Source: an uncultured bacterium (lineage in GTDB: Bacteria > Cyanobacteriota > Vampirovibrionia > Gastranaerophilales > Gastranaerophilaceae). From it: a stretch of 55,309 bases of DNA. Location: assembly GCA_949285255.1 (NCBI GenBank), contig CASDXV010000007.1:36288-91596 (forward strand), read 5' to 3'. A program made the translations under genes and the position numbers. Below, one piece after another: positions 8,195-16,119 of this stretch. Every line of letters starts with the position of its first letter. The first letter of the stretch is position 1. The notes beneath the pieces are model-generated. The model had not been told where the DNA came from, did no database searches, and worked only from the letters and a program-made list of their open reading frames with translations.

Positions 8195-9750
8195 TGGATA
8201 CACGCGGGAAAATTGTACTTGTAGATGATGAAGTAATGGTTACAAAGACCCTCTCAACACTTTTAAAGCTGGAGGGGTTTAAGGATACCATAGCTTTTAA
8301 TGATTCGCAAGAAGCACTAAGCTACCTTAAGGAAAACCCTTGCGACCTTATTGTTTCGGATTTTATCATGCCAAAAATGGACGGCATTGAGTTTTTATCC
8401 AAAGCAAAAAAAATTCCGCTGCAAGAAGACACAACTCAAATTCTTTTAACAGGATATGCCGATAAAGAAAACGCTATTAAAGCTATAAATGAAGTAGGAA
8501 TTTTTAAATATATTGAAAAGCCTTGGAATAATGATGATTTAATACTGAATATAAAAAACGCTATCGAGCGGACAAATTTAAAAAAACAGTTAAAAGAAAA
8601 AATAATACAGTTAAAAATCGCAAATGACGAGCTTGAAGAATATTCTAAAAACCTTGAAGCACTTGTGCAAAAAAGAACAAAAGAACTCTATGAGAGCAGA
8701 GAAAAACTAAACGCCATTTTTACAAACTGCGCAGACGGGATAGTTACTTTTAAAAAAGACTACTCGATAAACTCGCTAAATCAGGCAGCATGCGAGCTTT
8801 TTGGACTTGAAGAAAAAGATATTTTAGGTAAAAACTTTTTTGAGCTTGTTATAAATGAAAAAAATCAAAAAGTTCAAAACCCTCTAAGCCTTGAGGGTGC
8901 AGAGTTTTTAAGGGATTTTAGCCTTGTAAACTACAAAAAAGACACTAAAATTCCTATTGAAATAAGTCTTGCAAAAATAGAAAATGACAGTGAACCTTTT
9001 GTGGTGGCTGTTATAAGGAATGTTTCCTATCAAAAGGAAAACGAAAGACTAAGGGATGATTTTATTGCAACACTCACTCATGATTTAAGAACCCCTCTGC
9101 TTGCAGCGATTAGTGGTCTTGAATTTATTATTAACGGCACATTAGGTGAAGTTGCACAAAAACAAAAAGAGCTTCTTGAAGCAATGAAAAAAAGTAACGA
9201 AGATATGCTGGGGCTTACAAATGCACTTCTTGAAGTTTACAGGTATGAAGCAGGCAAAATTTATTTGAGCAAATCGAGATTTTGCATAAATGAACTTATA
9301 AGAGAGTGCACAAAAGAGCTTGAAATGCTTCTTAGAGAGAACAATACAAAAGTCGAGTTTGATTTTGAAAGAAATAATGAGTTTGAAATTAACGCAGACA
9401 AAAACGAGATAAGAAGAGTTATTCTAAATCTTTTAGGCAACGCCATAAAACACGGGGGCGAAAATACAAAGGTTACAATATCAGCAAGACAAGAAAATAA
9501 AGACCTTAAAGTAAGTGTCAAAGACAACGGCACAGGACTTAGTGAAGAAGATTGCAAAAAACTCTTTAAGAGATTTTCTCAAGGCACAAGCAAAAAACGC
9601 TCCTGCTCAACCGGTCTTGGACTTTACCTGTCAAGGCAAATTGTTGAAGCGCACAACGGGACTATATTTGTCGAAAGCGAGCTTAACAAGGGCTCAACCT
9701 TTACTTTTATTCTTAAAAATGCAGCAATTGAAAGCAAGGTTTTATTATGA
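8194..9750 (+). CDS. REC-PAS hybrid histidine kinase
   Basis: A 518-residue cytoplasmic sensor kinase with no membrane segment. Domains in order: a receiver (about residues 5-125) with the acidic pair D11/D12, phospho-acceptor D56 in IVSDFIMPKMDG, and the conserved LLTGYA and IEKPW positions; a coiled linker; a PAS domain (about 170-280); a HisKA domain with H296 in THDLRTPL; and an HATPase domain with NLLGNAIKH (N box), DNGTGL (G1) and STGLGLYLS (G2). All catalytic motifs look intact. The N-terminal receiver suggests input from another kinase or feedback control. The stop overlaps the ATG of the next response regulator (ATGA), so the two are translationally coupled and form a cognate pair. 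Confidence 0.92.
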   Translation: MDTRGKIVLVDDEVMVTKTLSTLLKLEGFKDTIAFNDSQEALSYLKENPCDLIVSDFIMPKMDGIEFLSKAKKIPLQEDTTQILLTGYADKENAIKAINEVGIFKYIEKPWNNDDLILNIKNAIERTNLKKQLKEKIIQLKIANDELEEYSKNLEALVQKRTKELYESREKLNAIFTNCADGIVTFKKDYSINSLNQAACELFGLEEKDILGKNFFELVINEKNQKVQNPLSLEGAEFLRDFSLVNYKKDTKIPIEISLAKIENDSEPFVVAVIRNVSYQKENERLRDDFIATLTHDLRTPLLAAISGLEFIINGTLGEVAQKQKELLEAMKKSNEDMLGLTNALLEVYRYEAGKIYLSKSRFCINELIRECTKELEMLLRENNTKVEFDFERNNEFEINADKNEIRRVILNLLGNAIKHGGENTKVTISARQENKDLKVSVKDNGTGLSEEDCKKLFKRFSQGTSKKRSCSTGLGLYLSRQIVEAHNGTIFVESELNKGSTFTFILKNAAIESKVLL

Positions 9751-10412
9751 GCAAAGAAAATATAAAAATTTTAATCGTTGAAGACCATATGGTCGCAAGA
9801 ATGGGGATAGCTATTGTCGTTGAAAAAACCCCTAACTTAGAGCTTTTAGGACAAGCGTCAGACGGTCAAGAAGGTCTTATGCTGGCACAAAAACTAAGGC
9901 CTGATGTAATTTTAATGGACATAGGACTTCCTAAAATTGACGGTATTGAAGCAACAAGAAAAATAAAAGAACTTGGACTTAACAGTGCGGTTTTAATGTT
10001 CACATCAAGAGATAGCAATGAAGATGTCTTTGCAGCACTTAAAGCAGGAGCCGACGGGTATATTATGAAAGGCTCAAATGAGCAGACACTTATAAACGCT
10101 ATTGAAGCCGTAAGCCAAGGTGCAGGCTGGCTTGACCCTCAGATTGCAAGAGTTGTACTGTCCGGCATAAACGAACAAAAAGAAAACGCCAAAGAAACAA
10201 ATAAAGGCACAAAAAATAAATACGGGCTTACAAAAAAAGAACTTGAGGTGTTGTCTTTAATAGTTGACGGGCTCTCAAATAATGAAATAGCAGAAAAACT
10301 TGTTGTTTCATTGTCTACGACAAAAGCTCACGTACACAGTATTTTGCAAAAATTATACCTTTCAGACAGGACAAAAGCAGCCATCACGGCGCTTAAAGAA
10401 GGACTTGTTTAG
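9747..10412 (+). CDS. NarL/FixJ-type response regulator
   Basis: A 221-residue transcription factor. The receiver domain (about 5-120) has the acidic pair E12/D13, phospho-acceptor D58 in ILMDIGLPKIDG, and the switch region MFTSRD. The C-terminal LuxR helix-turn-helix (about 155-215) reads GLTKKELEVLSLIVDGLSN followed by EIAEKLVVSLSTTKAHV. It should be phosphorylated by the kinase encoded just upstream, with which it shares an ATGA overlap. The next gene starts at the base after its stop, so the secreted protein 10413-11372 is in the same transcript. Confidence 0.95.
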   Translation: MSKENIKILIVEDHMVARMGIAIVVEKTPNLELLGQASDGQEGLMLAQKLRPDVILMDIGLPKIDGIEATRKIKELGLNSAVLMFTSRDSNEDVFAALKAGADGYIMKGSNEQTLINAIEAVSQGAGWLDPQIARVVLSGINEQKENAKETNKGTKNKYGLTKKELEVLSLIVDGLSNNEIAEKLVVSLSTTKAHVHSILQKLYLSDRTKAAITALKEGLV

Positions 10413-11372
10413 ATGAAAAAATTCTCTACGCTGGTGCTTGCTGCTGTTGCACTTTTCATCTGCACACAGAGCAGTTTTGCTTTCTCTCTGCATAATCCTT
10501 TTTCTAAAAAAAGTAAGCAGGAAGCTGAAAAAATGGTTCAAACAAAACAGGAATGGGAAGAAAAAGCTCAAAACATCGACCTTGAAGAAAGAAAAATCTC
10601 CCCCTACCAAAGACCCGAGGATAAAGACTTTAAACCTAAAAATCCTCCTCTTAAAAAATTTGTAAAATATAACGTATCACCAGGGTATAGGGAGGCGGAT
10701 TTATCAAAAATAATAAGAGAAAAAGACATAAAAAGCCAAGGGGTTTTTGACCCGTCTTTTAAATACATTGCTTACACTCAGTACTATTACACACCTTTGT
10801 ATAATCAAATATCAAGCGAAGTGTATGTGCAAAAACTAAAAGAGGGTGCAACAAGAATGCAAAAAGCACTGAGTGCCACCCCTCTTAATACCCATAGAAC
10901 AGCTGCAATTGAAACAGGCACAAAAGAATTTCAAAAAGATTTATTTTCTACCCTTACCATAGTTGACTTTTCTAAAGATTCAAAAAAACTGCTTGTAAAA
11001 GAAAAAATAGGCTCGAACAAAGAGGGGATTTTCAGGAACTATGTTTGGGTATATTTTATGCAGGGAGATGAAATTGAATGGTTTGCAATTAAATTTAACA
11101 ACTTAAATGAAACAATAAAAAAATACCATGCTCAAAATTCTTATATAGCGCTTGATAACTACAGATGGGACATAAAGCCTCTGGGGTTTAGCAAGGAAAA
11201 CCCCGACGTCATAATTGTAGAATCATACGCTTGGGACAAAGACAAAAAAGAAATATTCTTAGGTCTTTGGGGACTTAACTGCGCTGATGCCTCGGTACAG
11301 TTGATATCAAAAGACCCCATGCCTGTTGAATTATCAATAAACGGACTTATGGTCAAAGAATATTTACCATGA
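10413..11372 (+). CDS. secreted protein of unknown function
   Basis: A 319-residue protein with a clear Sec signal peptide (MKK, hydrophobic core, cleavage likely after SSFA near residue 23). The mature part starts with a Lys/Glu-rich helical stretch (about 30-60), followed by a mixed, aromatic-rich domain to the C-terminus. I do not recognise a family, catalytic motif or lipobox, and there is no second membrane span. The ATG directly abuts the stop of the LuxR-type regulator. This suggests a periplasmic output or sensory accessory of that two-component system, which is inference from gene order only. Confidence 0.75.
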   Translation: MKKFSTLVLAAVALFICTQSSFAFSLHNPFSKKSKQEAEKMVQTKQEWEEKAQNIDLEERKISPYQRPEDKDFKPKNPPLKKFVKYNVSPGYREADLSKIIREKDIKSQGVFDPSFKYIAYTQYYYTPLYNQISSEVYVQKLKEGATRMQKALSATPLNTHRTAAIETGTKEFQKDLFSTLTIVDFSKDSKKLLVKEKIGSNKEGIFRNYVWVYFMQGDEIEWFAIKFNNLNETIKKYHAQNSYIALDNYRWDIKPLGFSKENPDVIIVESYAWDKDKKEIFLGLWGLNCADASVQLISKDPMPVELSINGLMVKEYLP

Positions 11373-11398
11373 CCCTGTTGCAAAAATATAAAATATGC

Positions 11399-11404
11399 TA
11401 TAAT
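11399..11404 (+). promoter_or_regulatory. -10 element upstream of the SprA-like gene
   Basis: Perfect TATAAT with a TTGCAA 15 nt upstream (11378-11383), which is shorter than ideal. It would give a leader of about 29 nt ending in GGTGGAAAAA before the ATG at 11440. Confidence 0.5.
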
Positions 11405-11439
11405 TATAGTAGTTGTGAAGGATTGCCTCGGGTGGAAAA

Positions 11440-11838
11440 ATGATAGAAATGAACAATTATCCTTTTTTGGGTCAAAGGAGCCAAAAACAGGAGATTGAAC
11501 GACTCAAAAAAGAAAACTACAGCAGAATATACTCCCATGAAGCTGCACACAAAGCGGCGGCAGGTTCTTTGGGCGGGCCTATTGTAATTGAGTACAATCC
11601 TCAGGGCATACCCGTTTCAGGCCATGTCAGTATCAGAATACCATCACTAAACAAAGCAAATCCCGATGAGACAATTTCTCAAGCGCAACAGGTAAAAAGA
11701 GCAGCGCTTGCCCCGGGGTCTGATTTATCTGATGCAGACTTAAATGTTGCAAGAGAGGCAGATGTTTTATTAAGCGAAGCACAAAGCCTTAAAAAAGATA
11801 GTGCAAGACGAGGCGAAACACTTGATATTACAGGCTAG
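11440..11838 (+). CDS. short SprA-related putative metalloprotease
   Basis: This 132-residue protein matches the core of the SprA-related family: SHEAAHKAAAG carries an HExxH zinc motif and is followed by GGPIVIEYNPQGIPVSGHV. The SLNKANPDETISQAQQVKRAAL and ALAPGSDLSDADLNVAREA segments (split here for length) also fit. Family members known to me are usually longer, with an N-terminal extension; here almost only the conserved domain remains, without signal peptide or membrane helix. The gene has its own -10 and a GGTGG ribosome-binding site, and its stop overlaps the convergent tsaB stop by 4 nt. Peptidase activity is predicted only from the zinc motif. Confidence 0.72.
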   Translation: MIEMNNYPFLGQRSQKQEIERLKKENYSRIYSHEAAHKAAAGSLGGPIVIEYNPQGIPVSGHVSIRIPSLNKANPDETISQAQQVKRAALAPGSDLSDADLNVAREADVLLSEAQSLKKDSARRGETLDITG

Positions 11839-12479
11839 TTACCTTTAGTAAACACAGGCGGTGTTTGTATGTAATTTGCCTTTAATTTGGCGTGGGCAAA
11901 ATCTTCTTTAGGGCATTTTGAAGCATTTAATTTCTCAAGCGCAAGTTTATACATAACGCTTGCAAGAGGGTAGTTTTGCTTTTCATAATTTATAAATTCA
12001 GCACCGAAAGCACCTGAAAAATCCCTATAGACCCCACTATCGCATATAACTTTTTTATTTTTTATTTTGTTTTCAACATCATCTTTTAAAATAAGTTCAA
12101 TTTTAGAATCTTCATAGTAATAATACATAAGACGTCTTGCATCAAGCAAAACGACGCTATCATCACCTGAAGCACTTTTTAAAATCTCGCAAGAGTTAAG
12201 CGTCACAACAGGCAAATCAAGCTCAAGCGCCATAACTTTTGCCACACTAAGCGCTGCTCTAATGCCTGTGAAACTCCCGGGGCCACAGTTTACGCAAAGG
12301 GCGTCCAGCTCTTTTAAGGTAAGATTTTTATCCTCAAGCATTTGCTTAATTTTAGGAATTAAATAAGCACTGTGATAATTTGTATCATCACTTTTTATCT
12401 CGCAGCACTCGCAGTCGTCATTATTGCCTAAAGCAATGTATGTTTTATCTAAAGATGTATCAAAACAGAGGATTTTCAC
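11835..12479 (-). CDS. tsaB: tRNA t6A37 synthesis protein TsaB
   Basis: A 214-residue ASKHA-fold protein that scaffolds TsaD in making N6-threonylcarbamoyladenosine at position 37 of ANN-decoding tRNAs. Conserved features are the N-terminal ILCFDTS strand, the HSAYLIPKI segment, and CGPGSFTGIRAALSVAK, diagnostic for TsaB. Length is close to family norm. Its start overlaps the stop of tsaE by 4 nt, forming a tsaE-tsaB operon; tsaD and tsaC are not in the window. Confidence 0.95.
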   Translation of the reverse strand: MKILCFDTSLDKTYIALGNNDDCECCEIKSDDTNYHSAYLIPKIKQMLEDKNLTLKELDALCVNCGPGSFTGIRAALSVAKVMALELDLPVVTLNSCEILKSASGDDSVVLLDARRLMYYYYEDSKIELILKDDVENKIKNKKVICDSGVYRDFSGAFGAEFINYEKQNYPLASVMYKLALEKLNASKCPKEDFAHAKLKANYIQTPPVFTKGN

Positions 12480-12976
12480 TTAATCACCTCGTAGTCTTTT
12501 AAAATATTTTGCGCAAATATCTTGTTTTCATCTCCCCAAGGTTCAAACTCAAACACCCTCGGGTCGCCGTTTTCACCATATTCAAGGACATCAGGGTATA
12601 AAATTTTTATGTTTAATCTGTCAAGAGAAAGTGCGCCGGCGCCAAAATCCGCCCACTCAACAAAAGTTAAAACATTTCTTTTGGAATAATCTGCAAGCTC
12701 CTGCTCAATTGTCTTTATACCCTCGTTTTCAAGCCTGTAGAGGTCAAAGTGGTATATCGGCATTTTGTAGTTTAAATATTCATTTAATATAACAAAACTG
12801 GGGCTTGTGACTTTGTCTTTTACACCTAATTCTTTTAAAACATATCTTACAAAGGCTGTTTTACCTGCGCCGATATCGCCATACAGTGATACAAAGCAGC
12901 CGCTGTCGGGCAGATTTTTTGCAAATGCCCTAGCAAGCCTTTTTGTGTCATCCAGATTTTTACACTCGATTTTCAT
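12476..12976 (-). CDS. tsaE: tRNA t6A37 synthesis ATPase TsaE
   Basis: A 166-residue P-loop ATPase that regenerates the TsaB-TsaD complex during t6A synthesis. The Walker A motif is in YGDIGAGKTAFVR. SPSF-VILNEY and the HFDLYRL signature follow, and FVEWADFG is also typical. It is the first gene of the tsaE-tsaB operon. Its promoter is an extended -10 (TGTTAAAAT) placed exactly 6 nt before the ATG, with no Shine-Dalgarno, so the mRNA is probably leaderless. Confidence 0.95.
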   Translation of the reverse strand: MKIECKNLDDTKRLARAFAKNLPDSGCFVSLYGDIGAGKTAFVRYVLKELGVKDKVTSPSFVILNEYLNYKMPIYHFDLYRLENEGIKTIEQELADYSKRNVLTFVEWADFGAGALSLDRLNIKILYPDVLEYGENGDPRVFEFEPWGDENKIFAQNILKDYEVIK

Positions 12977-12982
12977 AAATTA

Positions 12983-12991
12983 ATTTTAACA
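12983..12991 (-). promoter_or_regulatory. leaderless tsaE promoter (extended -10)
   Basis: Minus-strand TGTTAAAAT (12991-12983); the hexamer TAAAAT ends 6 nt before the ATG whose A is 12976. There is no good -35, compensated by the TGn extension. Confidence 0.6.
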
Positions 12992-13081
12992 TAAATACAC
13001 AAAACCTAAAGTTCAATCAAGCATGTGACGAGAACATAAATACAAGGATATTAGTGTATATGGCAGAAAGGTTGAAGTGTT

Positions 13082-13258
13082 ATGAATGATTATTTGAACT
13101 ATGGGGAGTACAATCCGGATATGTGCGAATACAACCCGAGAAGCGCAGAACTGGAGAGCGAATTAAGAAGCCTTGTTGAAAGTGTAGAAAATCCTAAAAT
13201 GTCTTTCTTGCAAGGATTTATGAAAAGAATTATACTCCTTACCTCCGCACAAAACTAA
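13082..13258 (+). CDS. small protein of unknown function (58 aa)
   Basis: This short reading frame encodes an acidic N-terminal half rich in Tyr/Asn (MNDYLNYGEYNPDMCEYNP...) and an amphipathic or basic C-terminal half (FMKRIILLTS). Support comes from an AGAAAGG ribosome-binding site about 10 nt upstream, a clean stop, and a strong hairpin terminator 8 nt after the stop. It is transcribed divergently from tsaE. I recognise no family and there is no signal peptide. Confidence 0.6.
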   Translation: MNDYLNYGEYNPDMCEYNPRSAELESELRSLVESVENPKMSFLQGFMKRIILLTSAQN

Positions 13259-13265
13259 ACCCATT

Positions 13266-13296
13266 AAAAAAGCCTGCAAGCTATGCGGGCTTTTTT
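13266..13296 (+). terminator. bidirectional intrinsic terminator
   Basis: The stem AAAAAAGCCTGCA/TGCGGGCTTTTTT (one T-G wobble) has a 5-nt loop (13266-13278 with 13284-13296). A-runs and T-runs on both sides make it usable for the small gene and for the convergent gene ending at 13295. Confidence 0.88.
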
Positions 13297-13933
13297 AGAA
13301 TAATTTTTTATTGCCTTGCTCGTGGAACTGGCCGCCTGCGCAGACAAGCTCAATAACTTTTAGTAAAAACTCTCTTGGGGCATCAATAGGGCTTATCAAA
13401 AATTCCTGATTATCTTTGTGTCTTATTGTCATAATAGAACTTTGAGTTTTTTCCGCAGGAACATAAAGTGACGCAATTTCATTATCCAAAAGTGCTCTCA
13501 TTTGCGAGTCATAATCATCAGCACCTTTCATAATAGTTGCGTAGTTACCGTTAAGTGCAAAAATTCTTCCGCAAAATAACGGCGCTCTGCCCTCCTGCGG
13601 CAAGGCTTTTGGAGAAATATTAAAACGAGATGTAAAGGTTATTTTATGCCATAAAATATTCACACAAGCAAGCGTTTGAGAATTATCTATCTCGCAAAAT
13701 ACATTTTGTGTCGGGATATTTCTTATTTTAAAAGACTGTTTAAGGTACTCAAGGACAGACTGCATAGTGTCAAGCATCTTAATAAAAGTTTCTTGAGTAA
13801 ATTGTGTTGATTGCTGAAAATCAAGAAACTGCTTGTACATATACACGGCAACAAGCCCTGCACGTTCTTGTACAACGGAGGACTTACGAACCTGTATATC
13901 AAGATTGTCAAGACTGTCAAAATTGTTCTGCAA
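13295..13933 (-). CDS. hypothetical protein, 212 aa
   Basis: I do not recognise this soluble protein. An N-terminal helical region (about residues 15-75, QERAGLVAVYMYKQFLDF and onward) precedes a mixed alpha/beta part with Phe/Ile-rich strands. There is no signal peptide, membrane helix or obvious catalytic motif. The start codon is TTG, preceded by AGAAAGG at about 10 nt; no better ATG exists near the N-terminus. It ends in the bidirectional terminator, so it is probably monocistronic. An 18-bp palindrome lies in the region shared with divergent xerC. Confidence 0.65.
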   Translation of the reverse strand: MQNNFDSLDNLDIQVRKSSVVQERAGLVAVYMYKQFLDFQQSTQFTQETFIKMLDTMQSVLEYLKQSFKIRNIPTQNVFCEIDNSQTLACVNILWHKITFTSRFNISPKALPQEGRAPLFCGRIFALNGNYATIMKGADDYDSQMRALLDNEIASLYVPAEKTQSSIMTIRHKDNQEFLISPIDAPREFLLKVIELVCAGGQFHEQGNKKLF

Positions 13934-13995
13934 TTTATTTTAGCCTTTCTGAGAAGATATCTAAATGATATAACAAAAACGGGGATAATTAATAT

Positions 13996-14013
13996 AAGAA
14001 TAATATTATTCTT
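13996..14013. promoter_or_regulatory. 18-bp perfect palindrome, operator-like
   Basis: AAGAATAAT directly abutting its reverse complement ATTATTCTT lies in the 158-nt space between the hypothetical gene (minus, start 13933) and xerC (plus, start 14092). It sits about 60-75 nt upstream of the predicted xerC transcription start and close upstream of a possible minus-strand promoter. The form resembles Fur/PerR-type operators, but this is only a resemblance. Confidence 0.45.
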
Positions 14014-14059
14014 TACATTTTAGAATACGGGATTTATATTATTTTTTTGAAATTAAGTG

Positions 14060-14065
14060 TATAAT
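14060..14065 (+). promoter_or_regulatory. xerC -10 element
   Basis: Perfect TATAAT preceded directly by TG; predicted start near 14072, leaving a 20-nt leader with CGGGGA before the ATG. No clear -35 is seen. Confidence 0.5.
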
Positions 14066-14091
14066 TAAAAAAAGACACATCGGGGAATTTT

Positions 14092-14994
14092 ATGGGAGTT
14101 AATAATAATTCCAAAAAATATACGGAAGATTTTGAAATATATTTAAAAAGTGAAAAAAACTTTTCGCCCCACACAGTGCGCGCTTATTTAAGCGATGTAT
14201 ACACTTTTTTGATTTGGGCGGATAACCTTGATGTGGGTGAAATTGATACAAAAAAATTCAGCGAGTATCTTTATTTTATTCAAAAAATTAACTACACAAA
14301 AACCACAATAGCAAGGAAAATCGCCTCAATCAGAGCTTTTTACAAATTTTTGTATCAGGAAGAAATTATAGAGAATAACCCCTCTGATGCCATCCACGCA
14401 CCAAAACGTCCAAAATCACTGCCTGATTTTATGAGCGAAGAAGAAGTTGAAAACATCCTGAGAAACGTAAAAATAGAAACCCCCGCAGGATATCGTAACA
14501 GGGTGATTTTTGAGCTTTTATGGGTTTCGGGAATGAGAATAAGCGAGCTTTCGGGGCTTAATTATGAAAACTTAAATCTTGAACAAAATGAAATAAAAGT
14601 TCTTGGTAAAGGCTCAAAAGAGCGCATAGTCCTTATTCCAAACAGAACCAAAGAAAGCCTCATAAACTATATAGAAAACGTCTCTGACCTTATATGCAAA
14701 ACAAAAAAACTGCCCTCATCACCGCTTTTTATAAACTACAACGGTTTTAGGCTGCAAAACCAAAGCATTAGAAAAGCGCTAAATGAGGTGGTTGAAAAAA
14801 TAGAACTCCCTAAAAAAGTCACACCGCACGTATTTAGGCACAGTTTTGCTACAAAAATGCTCGAAAACGGCGCAGATTTAAGAATTGTGCAAGAACTATT
14901 GGGCCATGCCAGCATTTCAAACACTCAAATCTACACTCACGTATCAAGCGCAAGGCTAAAATCAGTATACGAAAGCACCCACCCAAGAGCCTAA
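14092..14994 (+). CDS. xerC: tyrosine recombinase XerC/XerD
   Basis: A 300-residue tyrosine recombinase that resolves chromosome dimers at dif. The N-terminal SAM-like core-binding domain (about 10-95, FSPHTVRAYLSD) is followed by the catalytic domain with R149 in GMRISEL, the beta-hairpin lysine in GKGSKER, HVFRHSF, LGHASISNTQIY and the nucleophilic Tyr in IYTHVS. The length and motif layout are those of the chromosomal Xer proteins rather than a phage integrase. No attachment site, tRNA or phage gene is nearby. Whether it is XerC or the only Xer of this genome cannot be decided here. Confidence 0.9.
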   Translation: MGVNNNSKKYTEDFEIYLKSEKNFSPHTVRAYLSDVYTFLIWADNLDVGEIDTKKFSEYLYFIQKINYTKTTIARKIASIRAFYKFLYQEEIIENNPSDAIHAPKRPKSLPDFMSEEEVENILRNVKIETPAGYRNRVIFELLWVSGMRISELSGLNYENLNLEQNEIKVLGKGSKERIVLIPNRTKESLINYIENVSDLICKTKKLPSSPLFINYNGFRLQNQSIRKALNEVVEKIELPKKVTPHVFRHSFATKMLENGADLRIVQELLGHASISNTQIYTHVSSARLKSVYESTHPRA

Positions 14995-15051
14995 ACACTT
15001 AGCCTACACAGGCAATAACTATGTATAAAAAATTGTACTATCATCATTTTG

Positions 15052-16119
15052 ATGAAAAAAATATTTGTTTTTATAGGGTTTATTTGTATTTTTAGCCTGT
15101 GCGGATGTATTAAAGAAACGCAAGAAACAATCCGCCCTGTTGAATATACTATTGTAACCTGCGCTAACGATATTACAAAAAAGACATTTTTTGGCTATCT
15201 TAAATCCGCCTCGCTTACCGATTTAAGTTTTCAAATTGAGGGAAAACTCAAAAAAATATTCCCCTACGAGGGTCAAAAAGTAAAAGCAGGACAATTAATC
15301 GCTCAGCTTGACGCACCTTTGTATAAAATTCAGGTGCAAGAAGCCAAATACAATCTTTCAAATGCCGTTATTCAATATGAAAATGCTAAAAATTATTTTG
15401 AAAGAATACAAAAACTCCACGCCGCAGGGGGTATTTCAGATAATGACATGGACAGCGCAAAGACAAAAATGGAATCCGCTAATTATCAAATTCAAGCCGC
15501 AAGAGAGCGCTACAACTACATAAGCTATCAATCAGGGTATGAAAAAATATTTGCCCCTGCAAACGGAATAATAGTAACAAAACTCGCAAACGAGCAACAA
15601 TACCTAAGGGCAGGCGACCCTGTCGTAAAATTTCAGAGCAATAATGACATTGAAGCTTTTATATCAGTACCTCAAGACTACATCAACTATCTAAAGCGCG
15701 GACAGGGAGCGAAGATAAAAATTGACGCCATAAAAGATAAAATTTTTAGTGCCACTATTAAAGAAATCAGTGAAACAAGTCTTGAGGGACTATCTTACAG
15801 AGTAAGGCTAAAGCTGGATGCTCAAAACCAAGACCTTAAAGACGGCATGAGCGCAAGCGCTGTTTTTGTATTTGAAAAAACACCTCAAAAAAAGCTTTTT
15901 GTGCCGATAAATTCCATACTTGAAGAAAATAACCAAAAAGTTGTTTATACAATTGAAAACAGGCAAGAAAATATCGGAACGGTTAAAAAAAATATTGTCC
16001 AAACGGGAGAAATAGAGGGTAATAACATAGAGATAACCTGCGGTATAAAAAGCGGTGATTACCTTATTACAAAAGGCACGCAAGAGGTGCAAGAGGGGCA
16101 GAGGGTAAAATTTCAATGA
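15052..16119 (+). CDS. RND efflux membrane-fusion lipoprotein (HlyD family)
   Basis: The 355-residue periplasmic adaptor of an RND pump. A lipoprotein signal ends in FSLCGC, so the mature protein would be acylated and anchored in the inner membrane. A biotinyl-lipoyl-like half (QIEGKLKKIFPYEGQKVKAGQ) precedes a helical hairpin (about 105-160), the second lipoyl half (GYEKIFAPANGIIVTK), a beta-barrel domain and a membrane-proximal domain ending QEVQEGQRVKFQ. ATG 15052 is preferred to the in-frame TTG at 15049. Upstream, TACTAT (15036-15041) suggests a leader of only about 4 nt. Its stop overlaps the pump gene start. Confidence 0.9.
   Translation: MKKIFVFIGFICIFSLCGCIKETQETIRPVEYTIVTCANDITKKTFFGYLKSASLTDLSFQIEGKLKKIFPYEGQKVKAGQLIAQLDAPLYKIQVQEAKYNLSNAVIQYENAKNYFERIQKLHAAGGISDNDMDSAKTKMESANYQIQAARERYNYISYQSGYEKIFAPANGIIVTKLANEQQYLRAGDPVVKFQSNNDIEAFISVPQDYINYLKRGQGAKIKIDAIKDKIFSATIKEISETSLEGLSYRVRLKLDAQNQDLKDGMSASAVFVFEKTPQKKLFVPINSILEENNQKVVYTIENRQENIGTVKKNIVQTGEIEGNNIEITCGIKSGDYLITKGTQEVQEGQRVKFQ

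Noticed and set aside
14092-14994. xerC as a phage or island integrase
   Set aside because: Length and motif order are those of chromosomal Xer, with no tRNA, direct repeats, excisionase or phage genes around it.
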